From JAIBJN01 sp963699495 (GTDB lineage Bacteria > Actinomycetota > Thermoleophilia > Gaiellales > Gaiellaceae), in the NCBI GenBank assembly GCA_963699495.1, contig CAVOUB010000005.1:992001-1056000 (forward strand): 64,000 bases of DNA, written 5' to 3'. Position 1 is the stretch's first letter; every line of letters starts with the position of its first letter. The translations under genes were made by a program, and so were the position numbers. Shown here in pieces: positions 52,063 through 60,265 of this stretch. A model generated the notes under the pieces. It saw nothing but the letters and a program-made list of their open reading frames with translations. It was not told where the DNA came from and did not search any database.

Positions 52063-53300
52063 CCGGCGGCGAGCCGGTCGAGCGTCTTCGCCGCCAGGCG
52101 GTCGAGCGCCTGAACGGAGAGCTCCAGGTGCTCCGGCTTCGTGTCCTCGAGCTTCGTATGGGAGAGGCCGCGCAGGCTCTGGACGAACAGCATCACGGTG
52201 GGAACGCCGGCGCGCGCCACCTCGGCCGCGTCGTGGAGCGGCCCGCTCGGCAAGCGGTGCGATTGCCCGGCGACCTCCGTGACGGCCTCGTCGGCAAGCT
52301 CGATCAGCCCGTCGTCGAACAGGATCGGGTCGATGCGCCAGATTCGCTCCCATTCGACCTCCACGTCCTCCTCGTGCGCGAACTGCTCGCTCGCCTGCTT
52401 CGCCTCGGCGAGCATGGCGGCGAGCTTGTCTCGGTCGAGGTGCCGCTGGTCGAGGAGCACGGTCGCCGTCTCGACGACCGACGTGACGATCCCGGGCTTC
52501 GTGACGCAGCTGCCCATCGTGCAGACCGCGCCGCCGCCCGTCCGCGCCGCGATTCCGCGGATCTCGAGCGCGAGCTTGGCCGCCCCGGCGAGGGCGTCGC
52601 GGCGCCTGTCCATCGGGGTCGAGCCTGCGTGCGCGGCCTGGCCGCGGAAGGTGACCTGGTGGCGCTCGACCCCGAAGGTCCCGAGGACGACGCCGAGGGG
52701 CAGGCCCATGGCCTCGAGCACCGGGCCCTGCTCGATGTGGAGCTCGAGGTAGGCGGCTGCGTTCCCGAGCTGCGACCGGGCCTCCAGCGCGCGATCGAGA
52801 TCGACGCCGTGTGCGGCAAGGGCGTCCGCCCAGCGCACGCCGTCCGCGTCGGTGCGGTCGCGGATCTCGTCCTGGTCGGCCATCGTCCCGGAGGCCGCGC
52901 TCGAGCCGAAGAGGGAGCGGCCGAAGCGGGCGCCCTCCTCGTCGGCCCAGCTGACGAGCCTGACGGTGAGCGGGGGCGTTCCGTCCGCGGCGATGCGGCG
53001 AAGCACCTCGATGCCGGCGACCACGTTCAACGCGCCGTCGAGCCAGCCGCCGTTGGGCACGGAGTCGATGTGGCCGCCGATGACGAGGGCGCGCTCCGAC
53101 TCGCCCGGAAGCGTGAACCACTGGTTGCCTGCCTCGTCGACCTCCTCCTCGGCTCCGACCGGCGCGAGCTTGCCCGACAGCCACTCCTTGGCCGTGACCC
53201 AGGTGTCCGTCCAGGCGACCCGCTGCGCGCCGTTCTCGTCTCCGGTCAGCTCGCGGAGCTCACGAAGCTCGGTCACGGTGCGGCCTGGTTCGAGCGGCAC
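52059..53300 (-). CDS. M20-family hydantoinase/carbamoylase-type amidase
   Basis: A 413-residue zinc amidase of the N-carbamoyl-amino-acid hydrolase/allantoate amidohydrolase group. IGGHIDSVPNGGWLDGALNVVAG gives the His and Asp metal ligands, VSWADEEGARFGRSLFGS the bridging Glu pair, and YLELHIEQGPVLE the later His. It releases an amino acid from its carbamoyl or related derivative. I place the start at GTG 53300, because TACATT ends six bases upstream on the minus strand; an ATG at 53330 lies inside that promoter region and would add ten residues not typical for the family. Confidence 0.83.
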   Translation of the reverse strand: MPLEPGRTVTELRELRELTGDENGAQRVAWTDTWVTAKEWLSGKLAPVGAEEEVDEAGNQWFTLPGESERALVIGGHIDSVPNGGWLDGALNVVAGIEVLRRIAADGTPPLTVRLVSWADEEGARFGRSLFGSSAASGTMADQDEIRDRTDADGVRWADALAAHGVDLDRALEARSQLGNAAAYLELHIEQGPVLEAMGLPLGVVLGTFGVERHQVTFRGQAAHAGSTPMDRRRDALAGAAKLALEIRGIAARTGGGAVCTMGSCVTKPGIVTSVVETATVLLDQRHLDRDKLAAMLAEAKQASEQFAHEEDVEVEWERIWRIDPILFDDGLIELADEAVTEVAGQSHRLPSGPLHDAAEVARAGVPTVMLFVQSLRGLSHTKLEDTKPEHLELSVQALDRLAAKTLDRLAAG

Positions 53301-53328
53301 GGGGGGAATGTATAGAGTCCCAAGCCTC

Positions 53329-53454
53329 ATGGGACGTGGCTCCAGGCCAATCAAGCGCTGGCGGAACGACCGCAAGCGCAAGAAGAAGGAACGCGAGCAG
53401 CGGCACGCGGCGGAGGTGGGGGCCGCACGCGGGAAGACGAAGCCTGCCGCGTGA
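53329..53454 (+). CDS. Small very basic protein
   Basis: A 41-residue frame, half Arg/Lys (core RNDRKRKKKEREQRH). Its TGA (53452-53454) overlaps the GTG of the VOC gene (GTGA), the arrangement of coupled genes, and TATAGA lies 12 bases before the ATG. Nucleic-acid or ribosome binding is likely from composition alone. No family is recognised. Confidence 0.5.
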   Translation: MGRGSRPIKRWRNDRKRKKKEREQRHAAEVGAARGKTKPAA

Positions 53455-53840
53455 GCCTCGTCACCGCGATCCACCTCTACGTCACCGACCTCGACCGTTC
53501 GATCGACTGGTACACGCGCCTCCTCGGGCGCGGGCCGGCGGCCGCCTACGACGAGGGCGAGAACGCCCACAGCGCGTTCTTCGTCCTCGAGGGCCAGACG
53601 TTCCTCGTCCTGACCTGGGACCCCGAGCGCGGCCGGGAGATCGGCGGCTCGGCGCGGCTCGAGCTTGCGGGCGAACACATTCAGACCGAGATCACGCGCC
53701 TGGAGCGCCAGGGGATCCAGGGCGGGCGCGTCACGAAGACGCGCTTCGGCACGGAGGTCTACGACCTGGCCGACCCGGACGGGCACCTCGTCAGGATCGG
53801 GCCGGCGTGGACGCTCCACGCCATCGAAGGCGCCGTCTAG
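53451..53840 (+). CDS. VOC-family (glyoxalase/dioxygenase fold) protein
   Basis: A 129-residue VOC protein: AIHLYVTDLDRSIDWYTRLLG opens the first beta-alpha-beta unit (metal-ligand His6 position) and VYDLADPDGHLVRIG closes the second. Family members include glyoxalases and antibiotic-resistance proteins; substrate unknown. The GTG overlaps the stop of the small basic protein. Confidence 0.82.
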   Translation: MSLVTAIHLYVTDLDRSIDWYTRLLGRGPAAAYDEGENAHSAFFVLEGQTFLVLTWDPERGREIGGSARLELAGEHIQTEITRLERQGIQGGRVTKTRFGTEVYDLADPDGHLVRIGPAWTLHAIEGAV

Positions 53841-53843
53841 CGT

Positions 53844-54197
53844 CTAGGCCTGAGCGGGCCTGACGACGACCACGTCGCCGGGTCCGAGGCCGACCCGGCC
53901 GCACTCGCCGGCGGGGAGCTCGATCACAGCCTTCGCGCCCCGGCACCCGGCCAGGCGCCAGGGGCCGAGGTGCTCCGCGACCCGAAGGACGCGGCTTTCC
54001 CGGTCGAGGAAGACCGCGTCGATCGCGAAGCGCATGAACCACATGTGGATGGAGGAAGCGGGGCGAAGGAGGATCCCTTCGCCTCGCTCGAGCCCGGCAC
54101 GTCCGAGGAGCCCTCGAAGACGGGTGAGCGGCGTCTCCGCGAGGAGACACCGCTCACACACCAGACTGCCGTCGTCTCGTTCCAGGGTGACCAGCAC
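53844..54197 (-). CDS. DUF192 family protein
   Basis: A 117-residue DUF192 protein. TRLRGLLGRAGLERGEGILL and SSIHMWFMRFAIDAVFLD (the HMWFMR-x-x-IDAVF signature) are diagnostic; the end is GLGPGDVVVVRPA. The role is unknown; in many actinobacteria the gene sits beside Flp/Tad pilus genes, as here. GTG start at 54197. It begins eight bases after the M15-like gene and is likely in its operon. Confidence 0.88.
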   Translation of the reverse strand: MLVTLERDDGSLVCERCLLAETPLTRLRGLLGRAGLERGEGILLRPASSIHMWFMRFAIDAVFLDRESRVLRVAEHLGPWRLAGCRGAKAVIELPAGECGRVGLGPGDVVVVRPAQA

Positions 54198-54205
54198 GTC
54201 TCGGG

Positions 54206-55699
54206 CTAGTACCCCACGTGGATGTGGTCGTCGTGATCTGCCAGCGGGAAGGACGGCCCACCCATCCCGAGCAGGGAGATGACCTGCTTCGGCTGGAGCT
54301 CGGAGGGGAGGAGCAGGATGTTCTCCACCGCGTGCTCCGTCAGTCCGCCGGGCTCCTGGTGACCGTAGATGGACGTCCCCTGGAGGGCGGCCACGTCGAC
54401 GGCGAGGCCGTAGACGTGCGCCGAGATGACGCCCGGCCGCGCGTAGAGGCGGTGGCCGCTGATCAGGCAGGACACCGTCACCTGCTTGTGCGCCTCGGCG
54501 AGGTAGCGCAGGAGCACGAGGACGCGGACGTCAACCCGGCCGAGCGCGACGTCGAGGCGCCCACCCTGGTAGATGTTCAGGCGCTTGTCGCGCAGCACCA
54601 TGCGCTGGAGCCTCGTCTTGGAGGCCTCGAAGCCGTCCACGAGGGAGCGTAGGCCGACCGCACGGTTGTAGTTGCGGAGGGCGAACGCCTCCGCGGCGAA
54701 CTCATCCCCGCCGTAGGCGCGGAGTGCCCTCCGCGCGTGCCGGCGGGCGCCCAGGCTGGAAAGCTGCCGGGCGGTGCTTCGCACGGGGGCCAGGCTCATC
54801 GAGCCGCCGTCGAACCCGCGGGCCCTGAGGACGCCCAGGAGGAGCGCCCAGTCGACCTTCGCAAGGGTCGCCTCGCGGGCGAGCGAGCGGGCGAAGTCCT
54901 TCTTCAGGCGCTTCGCGGGCGGGGTCGGGTCGGGCAGCGGCCGGTGCAGCCAGATCGTGGCGAAGAAGCCGTCCGCGTCCGCCTCGGGGTCGAGGTGCGC
55001 GGGACTCCGCGTCTGCTTGTCGATGACCGGAAGGTCCGGGGGAGCCGGCGAATCGCCGGGGCCGTCACCGACGCCGGGCGGAGGCTGCGGGACGTCGGGC
55101 GTGTCGCCGTCGCCGTCGCCGGGCTCGTCCGGAAGCGGTGGGGGCGGCTGCGTGTCGCCGTCGCCCGGATTCTCGCCGCCGTCGCCGGGATCCTCACTCG
55201 GAGCGCCGGGGTCGTCGGGGGTCTCACCGTCGCCCGGCTGCTCGACCTCGTCGCCCGGCTGGCCGCCCTCGTCGGTCGGCTCGTCGCCGCCCTCGGCAGG
55301 CTGGTCGCCGTCGGTCGGCTGCTCGCCTTCCTCGCCCGGCTGCTCCTCGCCCGGGGCGGGCTCCTCGCCGGGAGTCTCCTCGGTGGAGGTGACCTCGGTG
55401 GCCGTGTCTCCGCTCTCGAGGGCCCCGGCCACGACGTCGCCGGCACCCGCCGAGAAGGCGGCGCCGCCGAAGAACAGCGTGGCGAAAGCGAGGCTCGTGG
55501 CGAGCCGGCGCTTGCTCCAGGTCGCGCGGGGGCGCGCGACCTGTGTGGCCGGGCCCGTGCTCTCCGGGCTGGCGGCCGAGTCGGTCTCGGTCTCCGTCGC
55601 CAGGGGCTCGTTGCGCCCGAGGGCCCAGAGTGCCCAGCCGGCGAGCGTGAACAGGACGAGCGGCGTGAGGAACCGCCGCGGCTTCTTCTTGTGTGGCAT
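54206..55699 (-). CDS. Membrane-anchored M15-like (D-Ala-D-Ala carboxypeptidase fold) protein with acidic linker
   Basis: A 497-residue envelope protein. After a basic start (HKKKPRR) come two hydrophobic segments (about 10-27 and 65-90), a long low-complexity linker of Gly, Asp, Glu and Pro (about 100-225), a helical region (230-400), and a C-terminal domain with SAHVYGLAVDVAAL and DHDDHIHVGY. The S-x-H-x-x-G-x-A-x-D and H-x-H motifs are those of M15-type metallopeptidases, which trim peptidoglycan. The catalytic Asp/His between them is not clear, so activity is uncertain. It faces the pilus operon across 404 bases. Confidence 0.68.
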   Translation of the reverse strand: MPHKKKPRRFLTPLVLFTLAGWALWALGRNEPLATETETDSAASPESTGPATQVARPRATWSKRRLATSLAFATLFFGGAAFSAGAGDVVAGALESGDTATEVTSTEETPGEEPAPGEEQPGEEGEQPTDGDQPAEGGDEPTDEGGQPGDEVEQPGDGETPDDPGAPSEDPGDGGENPGDGDTQPPPPLPDEPGDGDGDTPDVPQPPPGVGDGPGDSPAPPDLPVIDKQTRSPAHLDPEADADGFFATIWLHRPLPDPTPPAKRLKKDFARSLAREATLAKVDWALLLGVLRARGFDGGSMSLAPVRSTARQLSSLGARRHARRALRAYGGDEFAAEAFALRNYNRAVGLRSLVDGFEASKTRLQRMVLRDKRLNIYQGGRLDVALGRVDVRVLVLLRYLAEAHKQVTVSCLISGHRLYARPGVISAHVYGLAVDVAALQGTSIYGHQEPGGLTEHAVENILLLPSELQPKQVISLLGMGGPSFPLADHDDHIHVGY

Positions 55700-56103
55700 T
55701 GCCTGGTGCTCCCGTCAATCGGGCGCCGAGGCCGCCACTTCGGCGCGGAAGTCCTTCAGATCCGATCCGCTGCCGCTCTGCGGACCTGGTTGGGACTATC
55801 GGGTGAGGGCGGGAAAGCGATCTTCCCCCGAATGGGTCATATGGCTGAGAACCCCTCCGCCGGGGGATTCTCGACGGGCTCCAAGTGCCCGATGGTGCGG
55901 GGCAGATTGAGCCAAACGGCGGAGCGGTCACGCCGAGTAGCTCGAGGAGACTCGGGAGGTCTTACATCAACGTGACCACGCTTACCGCCCGATCGATCAG
56001 CCGGCTCTCACGGCACAGCCTCGCGCCATCTCCGCGTTCGGCTCGTTCGACGTTCAGCGCGCCGGCGTGCGTGCCCGGAGTAGGGAAGGGAGGTGAATCG
56101 AGA
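55700..56103. other. Divergent intergenic region before the pilin gene, with a possible RNA structure
   Basis: 404 bases with no gene I accept. At 55926-55977, GGTCACG pairs with CGTGACC and, immediately inside, CCGAGT pairs with ACTCGG, leaving an asymmetric 15-base bulge (GAGGTCTTACATCAA). Further left, CCCCTCCGCCGGGG-type stems occur near 55853-55867. It does not match the c-di-GMP or ydaO riboswitch consensus I know. GGGAGGTGA at 56086-56094 is the pilin ribosome site. Confidence 0.4.
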
Positions 56104-56262
56104 ATGTTCAAGTCCCTCGTTGCACTGAAGCGCGAGGACGGCCAGACCATGGCGGAGTACGGCGTGGTCCTCGCCGTCATCACCCTCGCCATCGTCGTAG
56201 CCCTCGCCGCCCTCTCGGGCGCCATCGGCGACGCGATCAACGCTGTCACCGGAGTCCTCTAA
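56104..56262 (+). CDS. flp: Flp/Fap-type major pilin
   Basis: A 52-residue type IVb pilin. The prepilin site lies in REDGQTMAEYGVVLAVITLA: cleavage after Gly and the Glu at +5 (here in MAEYG) as in Flp pilins, followed by a hydrophobic helix and a Gly/Ala/Val tail. GGGAGGTGA eight to nine bases before the ATG is a very strong ribosome site, fitting a major subunit. The matching prepilin peptidase (TadV/CpaA) is not in the window. Confidence 0.92.
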   Translation: MFKSLVALKREDGQTMAEYGVVLAVITLAIVVALAALSGAIGDAINAVTGVL

Positions 56263-56284
56263 GGAGGCCGAAGGTCACTGAGTA

Positions 56285-56324
56285 GGCGGGTCCTTTTTCG
56301 CGCCACCGCAGAAAAGGGCCCGCC
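56285..56324 (+). terminator. Strong hairpin between flp and tadE
   Basis: GGCGGGTCCTTTT pairs with AAAAGGGCCCGCC (one mismatch/bulge) around a 13-base loop, starting 22 bases after the flp stop. It probably ends or stabilises a short abundant flp transcript, with read-through to the assembly genes. Confidence 0.6.
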
Positions 56325-56348
56325 TCTCTCCCAAGAAGGTCGTTGCAA

Positions 56349-56756
56349 ATGCTCACCAAGCTTTCACCGAACAAGTTCATCCAGAAGAGACAGCAGGGTC
56401 AGACGCTGACCGAGTTCGCCATGGTCTTGCCGCTGCTCGCGCTGCTCCTGTTCGGCGTCATCCAGTTCGGGATCGTCTTCCACCAGTACGTGACGCTGAC
56501 GGACTCCGTCCGCGCCGGCGGGCGGCAGGGCGCGGTCAGCCGCGACCTGTCCAACCCGCAGAGCCGCGTCATCGACCGTGTGCGCACGTCGGCAGCCGAT
56601 CTCGATCCCGGGAAGCTCGGCATCTCTGTCACCTCCACCTGGGTCCAGGGATCCGACGTCACCGTGGTCGCGACGTACCCCTACAACATCAGTCTCCTCG
56701 GCGTCGTCGTGAAGTCGGGGAACCTTCGAGCCTCGACGACGGAGCGCGTCGAATGA
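56349..56756 (+). CDS. tadE: TadE-like minor pilin
   Basis: A 135-residue pseudopilin. RQQGQTLTEFAMVLPLLALLL is the TadE prepilin motif with its hydrophobic helix; the rest is a small beta domain (SVTSTWVQGSDVTVVATYPY). The ATG at 56349 has AAGG nine bases upstream; a TTG two codons earlier is possible. Its end overlaps a 12-codon frame (56753-56791). Confidence 0.85.
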   Translation: MLTKLSPNKFIQKRQQGQTLTEFAMVLPLLALLLFGVIQFGIVFHQYVTLTDSVRAGGRQGAVSRDLSNPQSRVIDRVRTSAADLDPGKLGISVTSTWVQGSDVTVVATYPYNISLLGVVVKSGNLRASTTERVE

Positions 56757-56857
56757 CCGATCGCGCCCGCGCCGTCGCCCTGCGCGAATGAGCGCTCAGG
56801 CCTGGGGCCGAGGACGCCGATAAGGCACTCAATCCGAGACCAGAAAGACGTGGTGCA

Positions 56858-57640
56858 ATGACGTATCGACTCCGCAATCTCGGGCTTGCGATCGCGCTCG
56901 CGGCGGTCGCGGTCCTGCTTGTCTTCTATTACGTCTCCCAAGAGCGGGGTCGGCTCCAGGAGGATCAGGAGCTCGTCCCGGTCTGGGTGGCGGCGAAGGA
57001 CATCCCCGTGGGCACCTCCGGCGCCGAGCTCGACGCCGGCGGGTTCCTGACGTCGTCCGAGGTCGAGCGCGGCCAGGTAGCACCGGGCGCGCTCCTCGAC
57101 CCGGCCGACGTCGCAGCCAAGGTCGTCGCCGACCCGATCTACAAGGGCGAGCAGGTGAGCCAGCTGCGCTTCCGGTCGGAGGCGGAGCGGGGCATCCGCG
57201 CCCAGCTCACCGGCAACCTCCGTGCGGTGCAGGTCGCGGGCAACGAGCACCAGCTCCTCGCCGGGACGCTGCAGACTGGAGACCGCGTCGACATCGTCGG
57301 CACCTGGAACGTGCCGGAGAACGAGACGAACCACGTCAGCCGCACGATCCTCCGCGACATCCTCATCCTCGAGGCCGCGGTGAAGGCCGACGTGCAGACC
57401 AAGATCACCGAGGACGCCGACAAGGGCCTCTCGGTGAAGCTCGCCCTGACCGACGCCCAGGAGCAGAAGCTCTTCTGGATGACCCAGAACGGGGCCTGGA
57501 CGCTCACGCTGCGCCCGCCGAAGGACGCGTCCGACAGCCCGGAGGCCGCCGAGTCGTGGTGGACGCTCCTGACGGACGGCCTCAAGTCGCAGCAGATCGA
57601 AGGCCTGTGGAAGAAGGAGGGTGCGAGCGATGGCCAGTGA
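56858..57640 (+). CDS. cpaB: Flp pilus assembly protein CpaB/RcpC
   Basis: A 260-residue protein with an N-terminal membrane anchor (IALAAVAVLLVFYYVS), an SAF/CpaB domain (VPVWVAAKDIPVGTSGAEL) and the RcpC domain (AVQVAGNEHQLLAGTLQTGDRVDIVGT, quoted in part). In Gram-negatives it works with the secretin; in actinobacteria its role is probably to guide the pilus through the wall. The next gene starts inside its 3' end. Confidence 0.88.
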   Translation: MTYRLRNLGLAIALAAVAVLLVFYYVSQERGRLQEDQELVPVWVAAKDIPVGTSGAELDAGGFLTSSEVERGQVAPGALLDPADVAAKVVADPIYKGEQVSQLRFRSEAERGIRAQLTGNLRAVQVAGNEHQLLAGTLQTGDRVDIVGTWNVPENETNHVSRTILRDILILEAAVKADVQTKITEDADKGLSVKLALTDAQEQKLFWMTQNGAWTLTLRPPKDASDSPEAAESWWTLLTDGLKSQQIEGLWKKEGASDGQ

Positions 57641-58823
57641 CGTGTCGGTTGCAACCCGCCAGAAGGCCCGGATCTTCGTCACGGGCTCCTGCGACGGCCT
57701 CGACCAGCTCCGCGACGCCCTCGAGCGTCACGCCGAGATCGAGCTCGTCGGAACGAGCGTCGCCGTGGCCGAGTCGGCCGGCGTCCTCACCGGAGGCCAC
57801 CTCGAGGTGATCCTCCACGGGACGCGGAGCTCGACCCTCCCGGTCGACGAGATCGCGACGATCCGCGAGCACACGCGCGCTCCGATCATCCTGCTCGCCT
57901 CGGGCGAGGCCTCGGTCCTGCTCGAGGAGGCGCTGGAGGCCGACGTCTCGGACGTCCTCCTCCTGCCCCAGATGACGGAGAACGTCGTCTTCGCCGTCCG
58001 CAAGGCCGGCCGGTCCGGCCTGCGGCCCACGCCCTCGGCGGCGCCCACGCGGCGCGGCCGCATCGTGACGGTGTTCTCGCCCAAGGGCGGGACGGGCAAG
58101 ACCGTCACGTCGACGAACCTCGCCGCCGCCTTCGCCAAGTTCGAGGGCAAGCGGACGCTGCTCCTCGACCTCGACCTGCAGTTCGGGGACGCGGCGATCA
58201 TGCTCGGGATCGAGCCCGAGAAGACGATCTACGACCTCGTCGTGGCTCCTGGAGAGCTCGACTCGGAGAAGCTCGCCGGCTACACCACCCGGCATACGTC
58301 CGGCCTCGACATCCTCCCGGCGCCGCTGCGCCCGGAGGACGCCGAGCTCGTCACGGAGACAAAGCTCTCCCGCCTCCTGGAGGTGGCGCGCGAGTCGTAC
58401 GACGTCATCGTCGTCGACACGTCGCCGTTCTTCCACGGCCCCATGCTCGCCACTCTCGACCGGACGGACGAGCTGCTGCTCGTCTGCGGGCTCGACGTTC
58501 CGACGTTGAAGAACGTCAGGCTCGCGCTCCAGACGCTCGAGCTGCTCGCCTTCCCCCAGAACCGCATCCGCGTCGTCTTGAACCGCGCCAACTCCAAGGT
58601 CGGGATGAAGCGAGGCGAGGTGGAGGGCGCCCTCGAGGTGAAGGTTCGCTTCGAGGTCCCGAGCGACCGGGCCGTGCCGATCGCCGTCAACCGCGGGAAC
58701 CCCGCCGTCCTCGCCGAGCCCGGCGCAGACTTCTCGAAGGCGATTCGGGATATGGCGAAGGGGCTCCAGCCGGCCGAGGCCGCCAGGGCGGCGGCGAAGC
58801 GCGGCCTCTTCAAGCGAGGGTAG
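57630..58823 (+). CDS. cpaE: Pilus localisation ATPase CpaE/TadZ
   Basis: A 397-residue protein with an N-terminal receiver-like domain (about 10-130, IFVTGSCDGLDQLRDALERH) and a MinD/ParA-type ATPase domain (about 145-390). The deviant Walker A is FSPKGGTGKTVTSTNLA (about 150), Walker A' LLLDLDLQFGD, and the switch VVDTSPFFHG. It places the Tad machine in the cell. GGAGGGTG nine bases before the ATG at 57630 decides the start over GTG 57621. Confidence 0.88.
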   Translation: MASDVSVATRQKARIFVTGSCDGLDQLRDALERHAEIELVGTSVAVAESAGVLTGGHLEVILHGTRSSTLPVDEIATIREHTRAPIILLASGEASVLLEEALEADVSDVLLLPQMTENVVFAVRKAGRSGLRPTPSAAPTRRGRIVTVFSPKGGTGKTVTSTNLAAAFAKFEGKRTLLLDLDLQFGDAAIMLGIEPEKTIYDLVVAPGELDSEKLAGYTTRHTSGLDILPAPLRPEDAELVTETKLSRLLEVARESYDVIVVDTSPFFHGPMLATLDRTDELLLVCGLDVPTLKNVRLALQTLELLAFPQNRIRVVLNRANSKVGMKRGEVEGALEVKVRFEVPSDRAVPIAVNRGNPAVLAEPGADFSKAIRDMAKGLQPAEAARAAAKRGLFKRG

Positions 58824-58825
58824 CG

Positions 58826-60265
58826 ATGGGCCTCCACGATCGCCTCAGAACAGGGAACGGCAGCGGAGACGCCGAAGCCACCGTCACGCGCATCGAGAGC
58901 GCCGCGCGGGACGCGCAGCCCGAGACCCGCTCCGTCGACCCGTACGCCGAGCTCAAGACCCGCATCCACCACGCGTGCATCGCCAAGCTCGGGCCCGAGC
59001 TCTTCTCGAGCCAGACCAACGAGGACCTGACCGACCGCGTCCTGCGCGTCGTCACCGAGCAGCTCGCGCTCGACCAGACGCCGCTCACCCGGGACGAGCG
59101 CCGGCAGGTCGTCCGCGAGATCACCGACGACATCCTCGGCTACGGCCCGCTCGAGCCGCTCCTGCGGGAGGACTCGATCAGCGAGGTCATGGTCAACGGG
59201 CCCGACCGCATCTACGTGGAGCGCGAGGGCAAGATCGAGCTGTCGAAGTCGACGTTCGTCGACGACGCCCACCTCCTGCGCATCATCGACAAGATCGTCT
59301 CCCAGGTCGGCCGCCGGGTCGACGAGTCCTCGCCGATGGTGGACGCGCGACTGCCCGACGGCAGCCGTGTGAACGCGATCATCCCGCCGCTCTCGCTGCG
59401 CGGGCCGGTCCTCACCATCCGAAAGTTCTCGCGCGACCCGTACACGATGGACGACCTGATCAACTTCGGCTCGATCACGTCGAAGGCGGGCCACTTCCTC
59501 GCCGCCTGCGTGCAGGGCAAGCTCAACGTCCTCATCTCCGGCGGTACCGGTACCGGTAAGACGACCACGCTCAACGCCCTGTCGGCCTTCGTCCCGGGCG
59601 ACGAGCGCATCGTCACGATCGAGGATGCGGCCGAGCTCCAGCTCCAGCAGGACCACGTGATCCCGCTCGAGTCGAGGCCGGCGAACATCGAGGGCCAGGG
59701 CGAGGTTCGGATCCGCGAGCTCGTCCGCAACGCCCTGCGCATGCGCCCCGACCGGATCATCGTCGGCGAGGTCCGCGGCGCCGAGACGCTGGACATGCTC
59801 CAGGCCATGAACACGGGCCACGAGGGCTCGCTGACCACGATCCACGCCAACTCCCCGCGCGACGCGCTCGCCCGGCTCGAGACGCTCGTCCTGACGGCCG
59901 GCGTCGAGCTGCCGCACCGCGCCATCCGGGAGCAGATCTCGAGCGCGTTCGACCTGCTCGTGCAGATCACCCGCCTCGTGGACGGCTCCCGTCGCATCTC
60001 GCACATCACCGAGGTGCTGCGCATGGAGTCGGACCTGATCACGCTCCAGGACGTCTTCATCGCCAAGCCGCCGGACGAGGACTCGGCTGCGCCGGGGGCG
60101 ACCCGCCTCCTCTCCCCGCTCAAGTGCACGGGGCTGAAGCCGCACTTCCTCGAGAAGATGGCTACGAACGGGGTCTCCCTGCCCCCGAACTTCTTCCAGC
60201 AGGACTCCGACGACCAGGTCCGGACGACCTTCCAGGCAGCGAGCTTCGGCGGGCTGCAGAGATGA
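58826..60265 (+). CDS. cpaF: Secretion ATPase CpaF/TadA
   Basis: A 479-residue hexameric ATPase that drives Flp pilus assembly. Walker A is SGGTGTGKTTTLNAL (about 240), the Asp box and Walker B follow in IVTIEDAAELQLQ and RPDRIIVGEVRGAETLDM, and the His box is in GHEGSLTTIHANS. The N-terminal 90 residues are the usual helical extension. It lies two bases after cpaE. The extra C-terminal 75 residues (CTGLKPHFLEKM onward) are typical of CpaF, not of GspE. Confidence 0.92.
   Translation: MGLHDRLRTGNGSGDAEATVTRIESAARDAQPETRSVDPYAELKTRIHHACIAKLGPELFSSQTNEDLTDRVLRVVTEQLALDQTPLTRDERRQVVREITDDILGYGPLEPLLREDSISEVMVNGPDRIYVEREGKIELSKSTFVDDAHLLRIIDKIVSQVGRRVDESSPMVDARLPDGSRVNAIIPPLSLRGPVLTIRKFSRDPYTMDDLINFGSITSKAGHFLAACVQGKLNVLISGGTGTGKTTTLNALSAFVPGDERIVTIEDAAELQLQQDHVIPLESRPANIEGQGEVRIRELVRNALRMRPDRIIVGEVRGAETLDMLQAMNTGHEGSLTTIHANSPRDALARLETLVLTAGVELPHRAIREQISSAFDLLVQITRLVDGSRRISHITEVLRMESDLITLQDVFIAKPPDEDSAAPGATRLLSPLKCTGLKPHFLEKMATNGVSLPPNFFQQDSDDQVRTTFQAASFGGLQR

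Noticed and set aside
55700..55925. Cyclic di-AMP (ydaO) or TPP riboswitch before the M15-like gene; a short GGCTGAGAACCCC stretch recalls TPP.
   Set aside because: The remaining conserved blocks of either riboswitch are missing.
56753..56791. Twelve-codon frame overlapping the tadE stop (ATGA), possibly a truncated second TadE/G gene.
   Set aside because: Too short to judge, no hydrophobic helix, and no homologous remnant visible in the following 60 bases in any frame.
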